Assembly: GCA_030549175.1 (NCBI GenBank)
Contig: JAUKUA010000001.1
Coordinates: forward strand, 1,426,001-1,490,000
Source of the DNA: Lasiosphaeris hirsuta
Taxonomy: Eukaryota; Ascomycota; Sordariomycetes; Sordariales; Lasiosphaeriaceae
Direction of reading: 5' to 3'
DNA length: 64,000 bases
Position numbers and translations under genes: made by a program. Positions 45,573-57,654 of this stretch are shown piece by piece; position 1 is the stretch's first letter; every line of letters begins with the position of its first letter. Below the pieces are notes generated by a model. That model saw nothing but the letters and a program-made list of their open reading frames with translations. It did no database searches and was not told where the DNA came from.

Positions 45573-48500
45573 ATGCGCTGGGCTTCCCCGGCCACCAAGG
45601 CCTTCCTGGCCTTGGTCGTGCTCATCAGCTGGGCCAATGCCCAAGCATATTTCGGCACGCTCGATGCCCAGCTCGCTGCATGCGGGAGCGATAACTTCAT
45701 CACCGTAGGATGCATACAGAACTTCCTGACTCTTTTTAGTACCACCTATTTTCGATTCTCTCCAGTAAGCTATGACGCCGCCGGCCCCCAGAGGAGCTTC
45801 CCAGACTATGATCCCGGCACCAACTACAACAACACGGTCACGCCTCTCAGCTGCGCTCGGGTCTGCAGGGGTTTCGGATACAAATACACGGCTGTCCGGG
45901 ACAACAACTGCAACTGCGGCATGCAGCTCCCTTCAACGGCTACTACTGACGGAACCTGCAATGTGCCATGCGCCGGCGACAGGAACCAGTTTTGCGGCGG
46001 TGGCAACGATGCCCAGATCTATCTCGATCCCACCTTTGCCGAAGTGATCCCCATCACTCCCCTCAACACACTGCTCGCAGGAACATACACCTATCTCGGC
46101 TGCTACAATATCCCCAACGGTTTCCCAACACAGGACAATCGAGCAAATTCCCTCGTTGGAAGCATTGACATCTGCTTCCAGACATGTGCTGGTCTGGGCT
46201 TGCCCCTGGTTTATGGCTCTCCCCAGCCGTATGTACCTTAGCCACACCCCGCCTTCCGGAAGAGTGCTGACTTTGTTCTAGGAGCGGACAGGTCCAGTGC
46301 ATTTGCGGGACCGGATTCGGATACCAAAACTACCGTGTTGACCCCCAACTGCTCGCCCAACCTGGCGACTGCGCTGTCGACTGTACCGTATTTGGCGGGT
46401 GAGTGTGCCGGCAAACACGAGATGCGCCGCTGCTGACCAGCATGTAGAGCCGGCGGGAACTGCGATCCGAGCACGGGGGCGAGGTGCTGCGGGCAGCAGA
46501 ACAGTTACCCTGTGTATATCAGCCCAGAGTTCCAGGGATGCTACTCACCGCAGATTCCAGGATTCAAGACGTCCGTCACCCAGACGGTATACGAGTGCTA
46601 CGATTTGCCGCCTTTGCAGCGCTGGCCACCAAAGGTTTTGACACTGCCCGGCACATACAATCCTGCCCTGACTATCTCGTCGACGCCAGCGTTGTATCAT
46701 CCCCTTTCCGTCAACAGTGTTGCCGGCGGTAGAGTTTATTACATCTACGGCTGCTATGGCACCAATCCCACAGACGAAGGTGGTCTTACCGGCGTGTTTA
46801 ATATTGTTACGTCCTTCGTCAGCTTGGGCGTAACTCCGGCGACCCTCGAAGGCTGCGCGACGCTTTGCGACTCCCTCAACTACGATGCCTTTGGCATGGT
46901 AAACGGCGTGTGAGTGTCTTATCCCCCCTCCCCCCTCCTCTCGCTGACCAATCGGTGAAGCGACTGCTATTGCGCTGCCACAGTTATTCCAACTGTAGGT
47001 CTCGATACAATGGCGACATGCAGAGCCAGGTGCGCCGGTGCTCCGGGCGTGGCCTGTGGTGGAGCGAACAGCCCTGTTGTTTATGTTGTCGACGGTCTTA
47101 CCGTTGGTCGCGGTGTATACGCGTCCTACACAGCAACCTTTGCGGCGCCGCGGCCTACATATTCCTGCAATAGGAAGAGTACGTAGTCCAATTCTTAACC
47201 CCGAAGACTTCTTGTGAAGGAACGCCCTCGCGGTCAGCAACCGAAGCCTGTGCCGCCACGTACCCCTTTCCATCAGATTACCCATTCATGACCGTGCCTG
47301 CCATAATCAGAGCAAAGTCCGAGCTCTGCGGGTGTATCCCAAAATGATAGCTCGCTGGATTAGATTTGCTATTTGAGGAACGAGGCCATTGAAGAGAAAC
47401 CTCACTTCGCACGCTCCCCACGTGCCTCCCTTTCCACTCTAACCGTCAACATCTCCACACGGTCGTTAAACCAGCTGCTAACTTCCCGTAGCAACATCAA
47501 CCAGCATAACATTGACGACAACAGCCACGACTACTACATCGGTAAACTCTTCCTACAGGCCAAGCTGTCGTGACAGATTGGATTAATACTCACTGACAAT
47601 CTCAGACCAGCACCAGCCTCACCACCACTACAAGCACCAGTTCTACCACCACGCAGACAACGAGCACAAGTGCCACGACTACACAAACGACAAGCACCAG
47701 AGCCACCACCACGGAGACAACGACTACGAGCGGCACCACTACGCAGACAACGAGCACCAGTGCCACAACCACGCAGACAACCAGCACCAGTGGCACTACC
47801 ACGCAGACGACTAGCAGCAGCCTCACCACCACCACAAGCGCTACGACTACTCAGACAACTAGCACCAGTGGCACTACAACACAGACAACCAGCACTAGCC
47901 TCACCACCACAACGAGTACCACCCAAACAACGAGTACGAGCGGCACGACTACCCAGACAACTAGCACCAGTGCCACCACGACCCAAACAACCAGCACCAG
48001 CGCGACTACCACCACCACTCAAACGACTAGCACGAGCGCTACGACCACTCAAACAACCAGTACCAGTGCCACCACGACTACCACTCAGACAACAAGCACC
48101 AGTGCCACCACAACTACTACTCAAACGACAAGTACAAGCGCCACCACCACCCAAACTACTAGCACTAGCGGAACTACCACCCAAACTACCTCCACTTCTT
48201 CCACGGCGACGACGACTACGGCGACATCAACTTCTTCGACAGCTACGACAGCCGTCTCTACCTCCTCAACGACCACAACCACAACGTCAACCTCATCGAC
48301 AGCTACTAGCACGACTTCCACATCATCCACAGCCACGACGACCACCTCTACTTCCTCAACGGCGATAACTACAACGTCGACTTCCTCGACTGGTACAACA
48401 ACCACATCAACATCGTCAACAGCCACAACAACAACCTCGACCTCGTCCACTGGGACCACGACCACTTCTGTATGTTTCCCCTTGGACAGAGTTGCCATTG

Positions 48501-51049
48501 AGGCAGGTATTAGGGCATAATATGCTAACAGCTGTTTTCAGACCAGTTCAACATCGACAACATCAGTATGGCCCTTGAGAGATTCTTGAACCAATAGCTT
48601 ACTGACCAACCCGCGAAAAAGACCAGCACGAGCGGCACTACTACTCGAACCACAAGTACCAGCGCGACCACAACACAGACAACCAGCACAAGCGCTACCA
48701 CCACTACAACTACCAGTGCCACTACCACCCAGACAACAAGTACCAGTGGCACGACGACCGAGTCAACGAGTACATCTGTAAAGCTTTCTCATCTCCAAGC
48801 AGAAGGCCGTGCTGTTCCGAGCTGACAGAATCTGCGATAGCTCACAACAACCCAAAGTACTTCGACATCGTCAACTGCGACTACTACGGTGCGTCCCCGC
48901 GGAGCCGTCCCCCTCGGGCCCGGTGTTGCTCTTCCGGCCACTACTGCCTCGGGCACAAGGCGAAAGTCACTAATTCGGCTGACAGACTTCGACATCCACC
49001 TCCCTAACAACGACTGTAAGTTTGGGGCTTGGTGGAGAAAAAGATAGCATAGAAGCTAATGAATCCTAGTCGTCCACATCAACGAGTCTCACCACGACTG
49101 TGAGTTTAAAACCATTAGGAGAAGACAGCAGAAGCTGACCAGCCTCAAGGCGTCCACATCGACCAGCTTAACCACGACACGGTCAACTTCAACATCGGCA
49201 AGTCCCTTCAAAATCCGCTTACCGTATGGCAAGTTCAATATGACTGACAATTTGCCAGCTCACCACGACGACGAGCACTTCCCTTACCCGAACGACAAGT
49301 ACATCCGTTTCCGGGACGACAAGCACATCCCTGACCAGGACGACAAGTACTTCGGTATGTATCCACGCTGAAACTTTCCGAATCCCGGGGTCTAACATGA
49401 GGTCTAGCGTACAATCACCGAAACTGTAAGTCTGAAGCCCCCCCCCCCCTCGCCCACGGAGCAAATTCTAGACACATACATCAAATTGGGTTTTCCTCTC
49501 GGTCAGCCCTCTCTCTCATAAGGGGCAATGCCTGCTTTAGTCTTGTGACCTGGAATGGTCATCTTGGGTGTTGAGACTCGTGAGCTGTGTCATCACAGAT
49601 GTCTTCGGAATTTCCGCGGGCTGTCCGGGGATTTTCGCGAGTCTACGTGATTCTATCATATACGTCTTGCTAACATGAAAAATCTTCAAGACGAGAACCA
49701 GCACATCGGTAAATACTGCCCTTTTGACACAGCCCAGGAAGTATCTCACTGACAACCATTATTAGACGACGCGTACAACCACCTCGGAGACCAGCGTGAG
49801 TCCAATTCCTCCGGGTTAGTGGCAGCGAATATTGATGTCACGAGCAGACGACCAAAGCCACCCAAACTACGAGCACAACAAAAACAAGCTCTTTTGTACG
49901 TGTCGGCATCCCTCACTCCATCTCCATATACTAATTTAGCCTAGACAACCAGCGAGACACTGACAAGCTCATTCACAACCACCGATGTATGTTGGCGATA
50001 GCTGAAATGGTATCATCAATCATTGACCCGATGTGCAGACTCTCTATACATCGGTTACCAAGACGTACACTATAACTAAGTCGTTCCCCTACACGACCAC
50101 GGACAGCCGTACGATATATAGTACCGAAACGTATATCACGACCTACACGTATAGTAGCCTGGTGCCGACCACCAGCACTGAGAGTATCTACGTGCCCACC
50201 ACGTACACGACGGTTTCAACCTACACACCCCCACCCATCACCACCACTATCTCTGGCTCCGTCACGACACTTACACAGCGCCCCAGAACGCGGACTGTGA
50301 CGACCACTAGGTTCAGGAGAACCACGGCTACGAAGCTTGTTACGACGGTCACCACCTACACCCCTCCGCCGATTACCACAACAATTTCTGGGTCCCTCAC
50401 CACCATCACAAAGCCTCCAACGACACTGACAGTAACCAGCACGGCCCCTGGATCCCTGACCATCTCAACCTACACACCCCCACCCATCACTACCACTATC
50501 TCTGGATCCGTCACGATAATTTCGCAGCCGCCGACGACCCTTAGAGTGACGAGTACTGCACCTGGTTCTCTCACGGTATCAACATATACCCCTCCCCCAA
50601 TCACCACGACGATTTCAGGTTCCGTAACGACAATTACGCAGCCACCTGTCACCGTGACTAGCACCGCCCCAGGCTCGCTCACGGTGTCAACCTACACCTC
50701 GGTTGTGCCGCCTGTTACCACGACCTTCACCGACGCCGGCAAGACCGTGACCAGCGTCCAGCCCGGTACCACGATCTACTCTGTCTCCACCCTGGTAAGA
50801 CCCCTTTTCCTGTACCGCTCCCAGCCTGGCTACTAACCTTTTTGGGTCAAGACAACCCGCGGCCGCAAAAAGAAGACCACTGCTACTGCCACGTGCCCGC
50901 TCACCTACGAGGGCTGCACTCTCAAGCTGCGCAAGAACTTGTACCAGGCAACCGCCACGGCCCCGCCTGGGGAGGCCTGCCACGAAGAGCTCCGTTCGTG
51001 GTATGAGGGTGCTACGACTCTTCTGCCGCCTCGTGAGAAGTGGGATTAG
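45573..51049 (+). CDS. secreted WSC-domain protein with long Thr/Ser stalk, 21 exons
   Basis: The ATG at 45573 starts a signal peptide (FLALVVLISWANAQA). Exons: 45573-46228, 46282-46398, 46448-46909, 46961-47178, 47238-47333 (end tentative), 47492-47541, 47606-48469, twelve short exons within 48542-49986, 50039-50794 and 50852-51049, giving about 1334 residues. At least three Cys-rich WSC-type units come first (CARVCRGFGYKY...CNCGMQ; YLGCYN...CICGTGFG; YGCYGTNP...DCYCAATV...CGGANSPVVYV). A 288-residue TSTS-TTTQ stalk, the short-exon ladder and a 252-residue exon with TYTPPPITTTISGS repeats (about four copies) follow. The last exon is basic (GRKKKTTATATCPLTY) with paired Cys and no GPI or membrane tail. 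It is probably a cell-wall/extracellular glycan-binding adhesin-like protein, heavily O-mannosylated. Confidence 0.8.
47606..48469 (+). repeat. Thr/Ser-coding tandem repeat exon (288 codons)
   Basis: One uninterrupted plus-strand frame encodes variants of TTTQTTSTSA/G and, from about 48180, STSSTATTTT. The period is mostly 30 bp (10 residues), with some 36-bp units. The opposite strand is also open, because ACN/AGY codons read as Val/Leu codons there; those antisense ORFs are artefacts. Confidence 0.92.
48470..50038 (+). other. ladder of twelve short phase-0 exons in the WSC gene stalk
   Basis: Exons by hand: 48542-48565, 48622-48777, 48841-48888, 48986-49015, 49070-49099, 49150-49197, 49259-49354, 49408-49425, 49691-49708, 49766-49795, 49848-49895 and 49945-49986. 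Lengths are 24, 156, 48, 30, 30, 48, 96, 18, 18, 30, 48 and 42 nt, all multiples of 6. Every one starts and ends on a codon boundary and reads only T/S/A-rich residues. Introns are mostly 48-97 nt (one 265 nt), with GT donors except the GC donor at 49198. Confidence 0.75.
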
Positions 51050-52053
51050 GTGTAAGTGAGGGGTTATGGCCTGCCAGGGTTATTTTCGACAAACTATCCC
51101 GAGGGTGGAGGGGCCGTAACCCTTGGGAAGAGGGTTGCGGGAGTAGGATTTGGCAGAGGAGTTCCTTCACTTTGTTTGGTGATATTAGAGGGGAGATTCT
51201 TATTCATCTCTCGATTCGGTTCGCTTGGTGTTTTTGAGGGTTTATTTACGGCTTTCGAATGTGTCTTCCAAGATTGTTCATCATGTGTACGGGAAAAGGG
51301 GGTTTGTAACTTGGGACGCGTTTGCTTCGCCGTTTCCAACCTCTAGTACTCCTAAATTAGCTCTGACGCAGAACTTCACAGCCATCAATCATCCATCCAA
51401 TGGAGATGATCTGCAGCTCAACTTGACGAGCGGCTGCATGGATACGGGTACCTTGAGTTACCCACGTCCAGCGAATTGGCAGTACTTGATGCATCCCGTG
51501 TCATGGCGCCGCTGTGATGTATATTAACCGTGGAGAAGCCTGAGAGCACGCAACTTATTACGGGCCTCGCTCTTCTCACCCCGGAATAGGACGTCTGTCC
51601 AACACAGACTTCGAATCCGGAAGGATGTTTATCACCGCCGGCATAGTTCATGTAACTATTCGGGGGCCATCGGCCACGACACTCCCGGTCGCTTTCATGG
51701 CCGCGTCTCCTCTGAATCCGGGCTGAATGCGCAGCCCTTCGCTTGGTCCGAGAACCGGCGCTTCTAAAAACAGTATGGCACATCTCGTTTCCCAGTCCTG
51801 CGGCGCGGTCTTTGCCGACCATTCATGAAAAATAGTTGGTATTGAAGGCTGCAGCTTATTCGTAAGTTCCGGCACTCAAACACTGTAGGCGATGGTAGAC
51901 AGGGTATTTCCTTCGGCGCCGAGTTCAGTTGGTGGAGAAATATTCACGGTATCACCAAATATCCTTGGGCAAATACCGTCATCGACGGTGAATTATTATT
52001 GTCAAACGCTACTATCACGCTGTGTTACTCTATAACCCAATACTGTTCAACAA
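51050..52053. other. convergent intergenic region, no gene seen
   Basis: It lies between the WSC stop and the last exon of the helicase gene. No motif-bearing ORF was found. Confidence 0.6.
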
Positions 52054-55000
52054 TCAGTCCATCCACTGGAAATCGTCCCAGTCATCGGAGTCATCGGAGT
52101 CATCGGAGTCCGAGTCATCTTCATTGCTTTTCCGGTGTTCGATGGGTTGGGCCGGATCATCGTCATTTTCATCTTGGGATGGAGGTTTGGTAAAACGCTG
52201 CGAGAGGCGACGGAGGTACTCGCGAGACATAGCCTGGAATACATCTCAGTGAGTACGCAATGATAAAGGAGGGGTAATTTCCGGAGCCAAACTTACCCAG
52301 GACTTCCGAGCCTCTTTCCAAATCGGGATGCATGCACCCAAGTAGAGAGGGATAGGTCCGGCGTTGTCAACCTATCGACGTATCGAGCAATATGGTAAGA
52401 GTGTTGTACACCAACGGGGTCGTTACTAAGACGTGAGAAACCATAGTTGACGGCAAAAATCGGCTGAGTCGTGATAGAGCCGGATGGCTGTGTGCTGTCG
52501 AAGAATGATGGAGAGTTGAAGGTACGAGCTGTGTTGCAGCCGGCGCGCACGAAGAGCCCTGTATGCCGATGGGGCCTTCACCGAGACACGAGACATCATA
52601 GTTGATAACGAATTGATTGAGTTGTGATGGAGCCAAGCAGTGAATGAGCTGATGAATGCTGGTTGTGTTGAAGAATGATGGAGAGTTGAAGGACGAGCTC
52701 TGTTGCAGTGGGCGCAAATCCTTTTTAATACCTGCTCCTGTCAAAACTTTGTCAGCTACGTTAGGGACACCGTGACTTTGTTGGGGGCCGCCTGAACGTA
52801 GGAACAAACCTAAAGCGTCCTTGCCGCAGGCTAATGAAGGAAGGACCACTGACAAAGTATGGCAAGGGCGCAGAAGAGTGAAGCTCTGAAGGTGGAGTCA
52901 GCCAAAGTGAACCAGGTGCTGACTTGTGAAGAAGCAGATTCGTACTTACCTCAATAATCAGAAAGAAAATGGGATATAACCTCGGCAGAGACGAACTGAC
53001 TGTATTAGTCGTGTGAAAGGAGTCACCGCAGTTCTGACACTTCATCTCCTGGCAGCACTGCTTCTGGAGGTGACCCGACTGGCCACAGTTGTAGCATTTA
53101 TCGGATACACCAGTGTCGTCTTGGGTATCTGACTCCGTTTCGATGACTTGTGTGATAATGCCACCTTCATTGCCGATGTCCTCGTAGATCATCTCCAACA
53201 GACGAGGATCGTAGCCTTTTGGCATCTCCATCAAATTTCCTCTAAATCCCACGAATATACCGCGTGGCATGAGGATAACTTCAGCCTGTCGATCGCGCGT
53301 TAAGGCGACACAAACACGCTGGCGATCGCAAGTGAAACCGGGGCAGAAGGCCTGCACGAAATCGACGATGACAAAATCGGCCGAGAAGCCTTGCGAACTA
53401 TCCACAGTACGCAGGATAATTTGCTGACGCTCGTCCTGTTTGAGCTCTCCTTTCCGCATTCGGCGATCTAACTCCCGTTGGTACTGGAAGACCTGGGCGG
53501 TGTAAAACGAGATGATTAGGACATCTTTTGCTTTGCCGTTAAGACCTCGAAGATTATGGTCTCTAACTGCCTCAATTGCAACATCGCAGGCGTAGGCAAC
53601 ATGCTCCGTGTTGAACGAAGATGTTCCCAACTTCTTCGTTGTAGCGCCTTGCAGCTCGACCAAAATACGTTGGGTATCGTCACTAAGCCTGGGGCACTTG
53701 GCAACCAGGAAGCTATGCCAGGCTACGGTTTCAGTTGGCCAAGCATCCTTGCCCTTGACCGCGGGCTGCATGTAGTGGTGATAAATGATCTTAGAAGGTA
53801 GAGCGACCAAACCTCCTCTTCCCCGGTGGTTAACTGTCAACGACGATGTGACGATGCCACCGATGTTGGCGGCACGTTCCAATGTGGATATCTTTAGCTG
53901 CTCCTGCTAGGGGTTGATAAGAGCAGACTCGGACTTTTTGGTGCCGCCGTGAACAAATGGGCTGATTTGGGATGGTCACCAACAGCCAGAAGGAAATTGG
54001 GCTCATGCTTCCGAATGATCTGAAGCAAGGTCAAGTCTCCAACCTTTGCAGCCTCGTCGAGTAGGCAGATGTTTGCCTTGAAGTGCCGGACAAACTTGGA
54101 GAGGCATCCCGCATGCGGTGTTGGGGTGACGACACCCGTGAATTGTTCCAGGAAGTCCCTGTAGAGCTTGGTGACAGACTCTTTGATGTCTGTACTCTTC
54201 TCAGGGTCATACTTCTCAAGTGCATCCTTCAGATCAGGATATTCGGATGGACGCTCCTGAAAATACCGATACGCAGCCTCGTTGAGACTAAGGGACTTGA
54301 GCTTCTTCTTTTTCTTCTGACTTCTGATGTTATTCATATCCAATGCAAGCTGTGCCAACTGATGCTGGGCCAAGAAGTGGTCATCAATTCCAGCACAAGC
54401 ACGCTTTGCATCGTCAGAGTCGAATGGGATCTCTCGACGATTCTTGGTGACGCGGTCCTGCATCCAGTCCTCGACTTCCGTCTCGAAATTGTGCAGTCGA
54501 ATGACGGCGTTGTTGGCATTCAACTCCTCGAAGTGGAACAGGTCGCTTGAAAAATCGTTGACACCGGTATTCTGATTGACGAAGTATATCGTTTTGGTAA
54601 GGTGCGTCTTTTCCTTGTCTCCGAAAATTGCCATGAGAATTATGAACTGGAGGAACTTAGTTTTGCCCGTGCCAGCGACACCAATGATCCATTTGATGTT
54701 CTGGACCAAGTTGTCGAGGGCGGCATATGCAGCCTTCTTTGTCTCGTACAAGATCCCAGAATTTCTGCAGGTATTCAGGAACACGCTCACGGTTTTTCAA
54801 GATGTACTGCATGTGTGGATACTTCTCGAACACGTTTCCTGTCTTGCCAGCACCGGTCCAAGAGATAACGGTAGGTAGCGAGGGACCAATCCGAAACTGG
54901 GAATTCCTTGCTTGCCGACTGGGGGGTATGAAGATCATTGATGGCACTGATCATCGCTCTTTCAGCCTTGTCCGAGATGAGGGCCTTCAACTTCACCTTG

Positions 55001-56286
55001 AGATTCATCTCTGGATTCTTGAAGTGGTCTTCAACGCGAGTCTTGAAAAAATCTCGATCGTTCCCACTCAAGTCACTGTCCTTCCACTTCAGGATGGGGA
55101 AATTGACATCAATGATTGGGCGTTGTTCATCTGGGAGTGCCTCGTCCTTTGGAACTAAGGGAATAGTTACAAAGTACGCGGTCAATCCGTCAGGCGTTCC
55201 GGCGACGGGTAGTGAGACCCTTTCAGCTTTCCATGTTCCTACATCTGCGGCCTCTGGGGACGGCTCCTCGTGGATAGCTGCAAAGAAGGAATCATTCTCA
55301 GCCCATGAGTTGACCAGACCAGTAAGGCGAAGCTGCAGTTCATGTGGAGTCTCGCGGGATTTGAGCCGCAAGTGATCGATGTTGTCCGAGGTCAGGTAGT
55401 CTGGATTGATACGCCCCTTGCAGCGTTCGATAATGAGCTTATCGGGATCTCTCTTGTGTTTAGCTTCCAGTGAAATGGCGTACAGTTCTTCGGTGATGTG
55501 TTTCAAGGCTTGGGTCTTGGCGGGTAAAACTCGCGAAATATTGTAGAGAGTGATCATGCACAATTCGCCTTCTTGTGGCTGGGAAACACCGTCTTCGCTG
55601 GGAGAATCCACGAGAAGCAGGAACGATTCGCCTCTGTGGTGCGGCAGCTCAATTGCCCAACCGTTGAACTCAAGTTTCTCCAGGTTGAAGGAGCTGTCAA
55701 CCTTTGCATGATGCTCAAAGATCGTGCCCATCACCAATGCAACAAGCTGCTCTTCCGCATTGTCGTAACTGTTGACGGCGGGAAGGACACGATCCATGAC
55801 TTGGCTGAGCTCCGCGGGGTGGGGCGCATTGCCATAGTGGAGCTGCTGCGCGTTTGGGCTCGCTTTGAAGAATTCTTTGAACGGATAATCCTCATGGGCT
55901 TTGTTCTTGTCGCTGTCTGAAAATTTCTTGAGCATCGAACACATCACCAAGATGTATTCAACGCTCTCATTTCCAGCATGGAAGATGACGCCAATCTTTT
56001 TGCCCTCGGAGCCACTGATCATCTCGCGAATGTAGTTTAGACGCTTTGAGATCGGCTCGGCGAACAGCGTCAGAGCGTTGAAGACTTGGTCATGAATGGC
56101 GAGGTTGACCTTGCTGCATTGGAGGTCAAGCTGCACAATCTCATGAGGGAAATTGGCAGCCTGCTCGATTGAACCGCAGAAGGTCTTCAGCGCGGATACC
56201 ACATTTTCGCGACCGACATGGCTGTGATGAGCGCACGATGTGATTGAGGCACCCTTGATTGTAATGGTGCCAATCGCATCACGCAT
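52054..56286 (-). pseudogene. UPF1-like SF1 helicase with zinc knuckles, apparently disrupted
   Basis: The first in-frame ATG is at 56286 and the frame is open to about 54860. SF1 motifs then appear in other frames: Walker A WIIGVAGTGKTKF (about 54661-54690), ICLLDEAAKVGD (about 54050), a GDH motif III (about 53975), STLERAANIGG, TVDSSQGFSADFVIVDF and VCVALTRDRQAEVIL (VALTR motif VI). Two CCHC knuckles follow (CYNCGQSGHLQKQC; CQNCGDSFHTT). Reading the whole gene needs frame changes near 54830 and 54737, a one-base insertion right after GDH (about 53971), and passage through a TAG at 53907-53909 in SALINP-stop-QEQLKIST. The 3' part is spliced (52296/52234, W/AMSREYLRR) and ends in an acidic SDDSDDSDDWDDFQWMD. 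Sequencing errors could explain the shifts, but less easily the TAG. Nucleic-acid helicase role from family. Confidence 0.65.
52403..52715 (-). repeat. degenerate tandem duplication (about 145-157 bp) within helicase 3' region
   Basis: The two blocks, about 52403-52546 and 52559-52715, align end to end. Shared pieces are AAGAATGATGGAGAGTTGAA, CATAGTTGA and TGTTGCAG. Read on the minus strand they give FNSPSFF-[DN]...VNYG/INYD...PVGVQ/PIGIQ. Whether this is exon or intron is unclear. Confidence 0.75.
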
Positions 56287-56633
56287 TGCCGGAATGTCAG
56301 TTACAAAGATGGTGATCACGACTATGGAGTATTGGCCGGGGAACCATGTTGAATGGATCGTGAAGTTGAGATTCGTAGAATTTCTACCCTTCACCTTTTC
56401 AACTCCCCAACTTCGCACCTCTTTCCCCTCACATCCCAGATCGGTCTGCTTCTGCCATAGCAACCAACTTGGCGATTTCACCTTACCTTCGTGAGAATTC
56501 CAAAGTCATACGCGTCCGCTTTGTGGCGCGCGCTACCGGTAGTCTGCCTCTCTGCACCTAGGTACGTTTTGTCGCATTATCCTACCTTTCCTTCTGCCGC
56601 GAATCCTCGATTGCTAACGACAACAGACCCAAC
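56287..56633. promoter_or_regulatory. shared divergent upstream region
   Basis: There are 347 bp between the helicase ATG (-) and the small plus-strand gene ATG. The minus frame remains open upstream to 56481 without an ATG, so a longer helicase N-terminus via a 5' exon cannot be excluded. Confidence 0.45.
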
Positions 56634-57066
56634 ATGGAGACAGGTACAACCGCGAGCGACCCCGAGCGAGAGCCAGAGTCTTTGGAGGCTCAACCTGAGG
56701 TAAATTCCTTCGTCCATTCCTTCCTTTATTTTATGCGCGTCCAGTACCTAACACGACCAGACTATCGACCCTCTGGGTGAGGCTTTAGTGGCCACTGAGG
56801 AGCTTTCCGAGCCGATTGACGTGGACAACGAAGATGTCGCCCAAGTGAGTTTTCCCCATTCCCAATGAGACTTTGATTGGCGACTAATACCATCTCAGGG
56901 AATTTCTGCGGCCTACATTCCGACCCAGCAACGCACTGAGGCTGCATCGGCCCGCTTCAACTGCTACCTTTCTATCGATGGTAAACCCATGAATCTTGGC
57001 GACCTGAACGCAGAGACAGTTTCACACCTCAAAATCCCAGCAGAGAATGGAAATTTTTGTGCGTGA
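56634..57066 (+). CDS. small unknown three-exon protein
   Basis: The exons are 56634-56699, 56761-56844 and 56899-57066, all joined in phase 0 by clean GT-AG introns (61 and 54 nt), giving 105 residues. The N-terminal half is acidic (SDPEREPESLEAQPE, EELSEPIDVDNEDVAQ). The C-terminal half has RFNCYLSIDGKPMNLGDLNA and ETVSHLKIPAENGNF, which looks like the start of a folded domain. The stop comes directly after a donor-like TTT/GTGCGT, so the frame may have continued into lost or unseen exons; it could be the 5' fragment of a longer gene. I do not recognise the family. Confidence 0.5.
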
Positions 57067-57196
57067 AGATGTTATGGGCGAAAATGTGTGTTCTTGCTGG
57101 CCGTAATGAAAACAGGAAGGAAGGTGCGCGTCAAAGTTGGAGGGAGCCCCCGTTTGATGCGGTTGACTGGGGGAAAACCTCGCCAACCTCACTGAA

Positions 57197-57339
57197 GCAG
57201 TTTAACGGCGTGCTGAAGATTGGCGATGAAGAATCTTGCGAGTTTTGCGAAAACCTAAGTTTTGCTTGTTTGTTGTTTGTACCCGCCACGTCCGTCGTGA
57301 CACACGCTTGAGCCGTTTAACGGCGTGCTAAAGATCGGC
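57197..57339 (+). repeat. 28-bp direct repeat pair, 115 bp apart
   Basis: Copies at 57197-57224 and 57312-57339 share 25 of 28 positions around TTTAACGGCGTGCT. All differences but one are transitions. The first copy lies just downstream of the small gene's stop codon. Confidence 0.88.
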
Positions 57340-57600
57340 CGCGAGCAGTGTCCTGGGAGGCATGCTCAGGCCGATCGCGCAGGGGTGCCTAGCCGAAGCC
57401 AGACAGTTCCCGCGCAACCACAGCGGCAGATATAACAGGCAGTTCCTTGAGCTGGCTATGTAGAATCGCCATGAAAGCGCGGCGTTGCGGAAGTCAGAGG
57501 TGTGTTCAAACTGAGGGAATCGCCTGGGCACCTGCTTCGTAACAGACACAACCGAAAGAACCCCCGTATGTAGCTCGGCGGTGAGAAAATTGGGGGAAGG

Positions 57601-57654
57601 GTTGGCAGGTGATAGGTTTTCAAAGAGGTTGGCAAGTGACAGGTTTTCAAAGAC
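57601..57654. repeat. 27-bp tandem duplication
   Basis: GTTGGCA-GTGA-AGGTTTTCAAAGA is repeated at 57601 and 57628 with three mismatches. On the minus strand it gives the doubled FENLSLAN/FENLSPAN peptide, in a frame that lacks an ATG. Confidence 0.9.

Noticed and set aside
47534..48752. Long antisense ORFs reading Val/Leu-rich or Gly/Ser/Cys-rich protein
   Set aside because: They are complements of the Thr/Ser codon repeats (ACN/AGY) of the WSC stalk. Their composition follows directly from the sense repeats and no independent signal is present.
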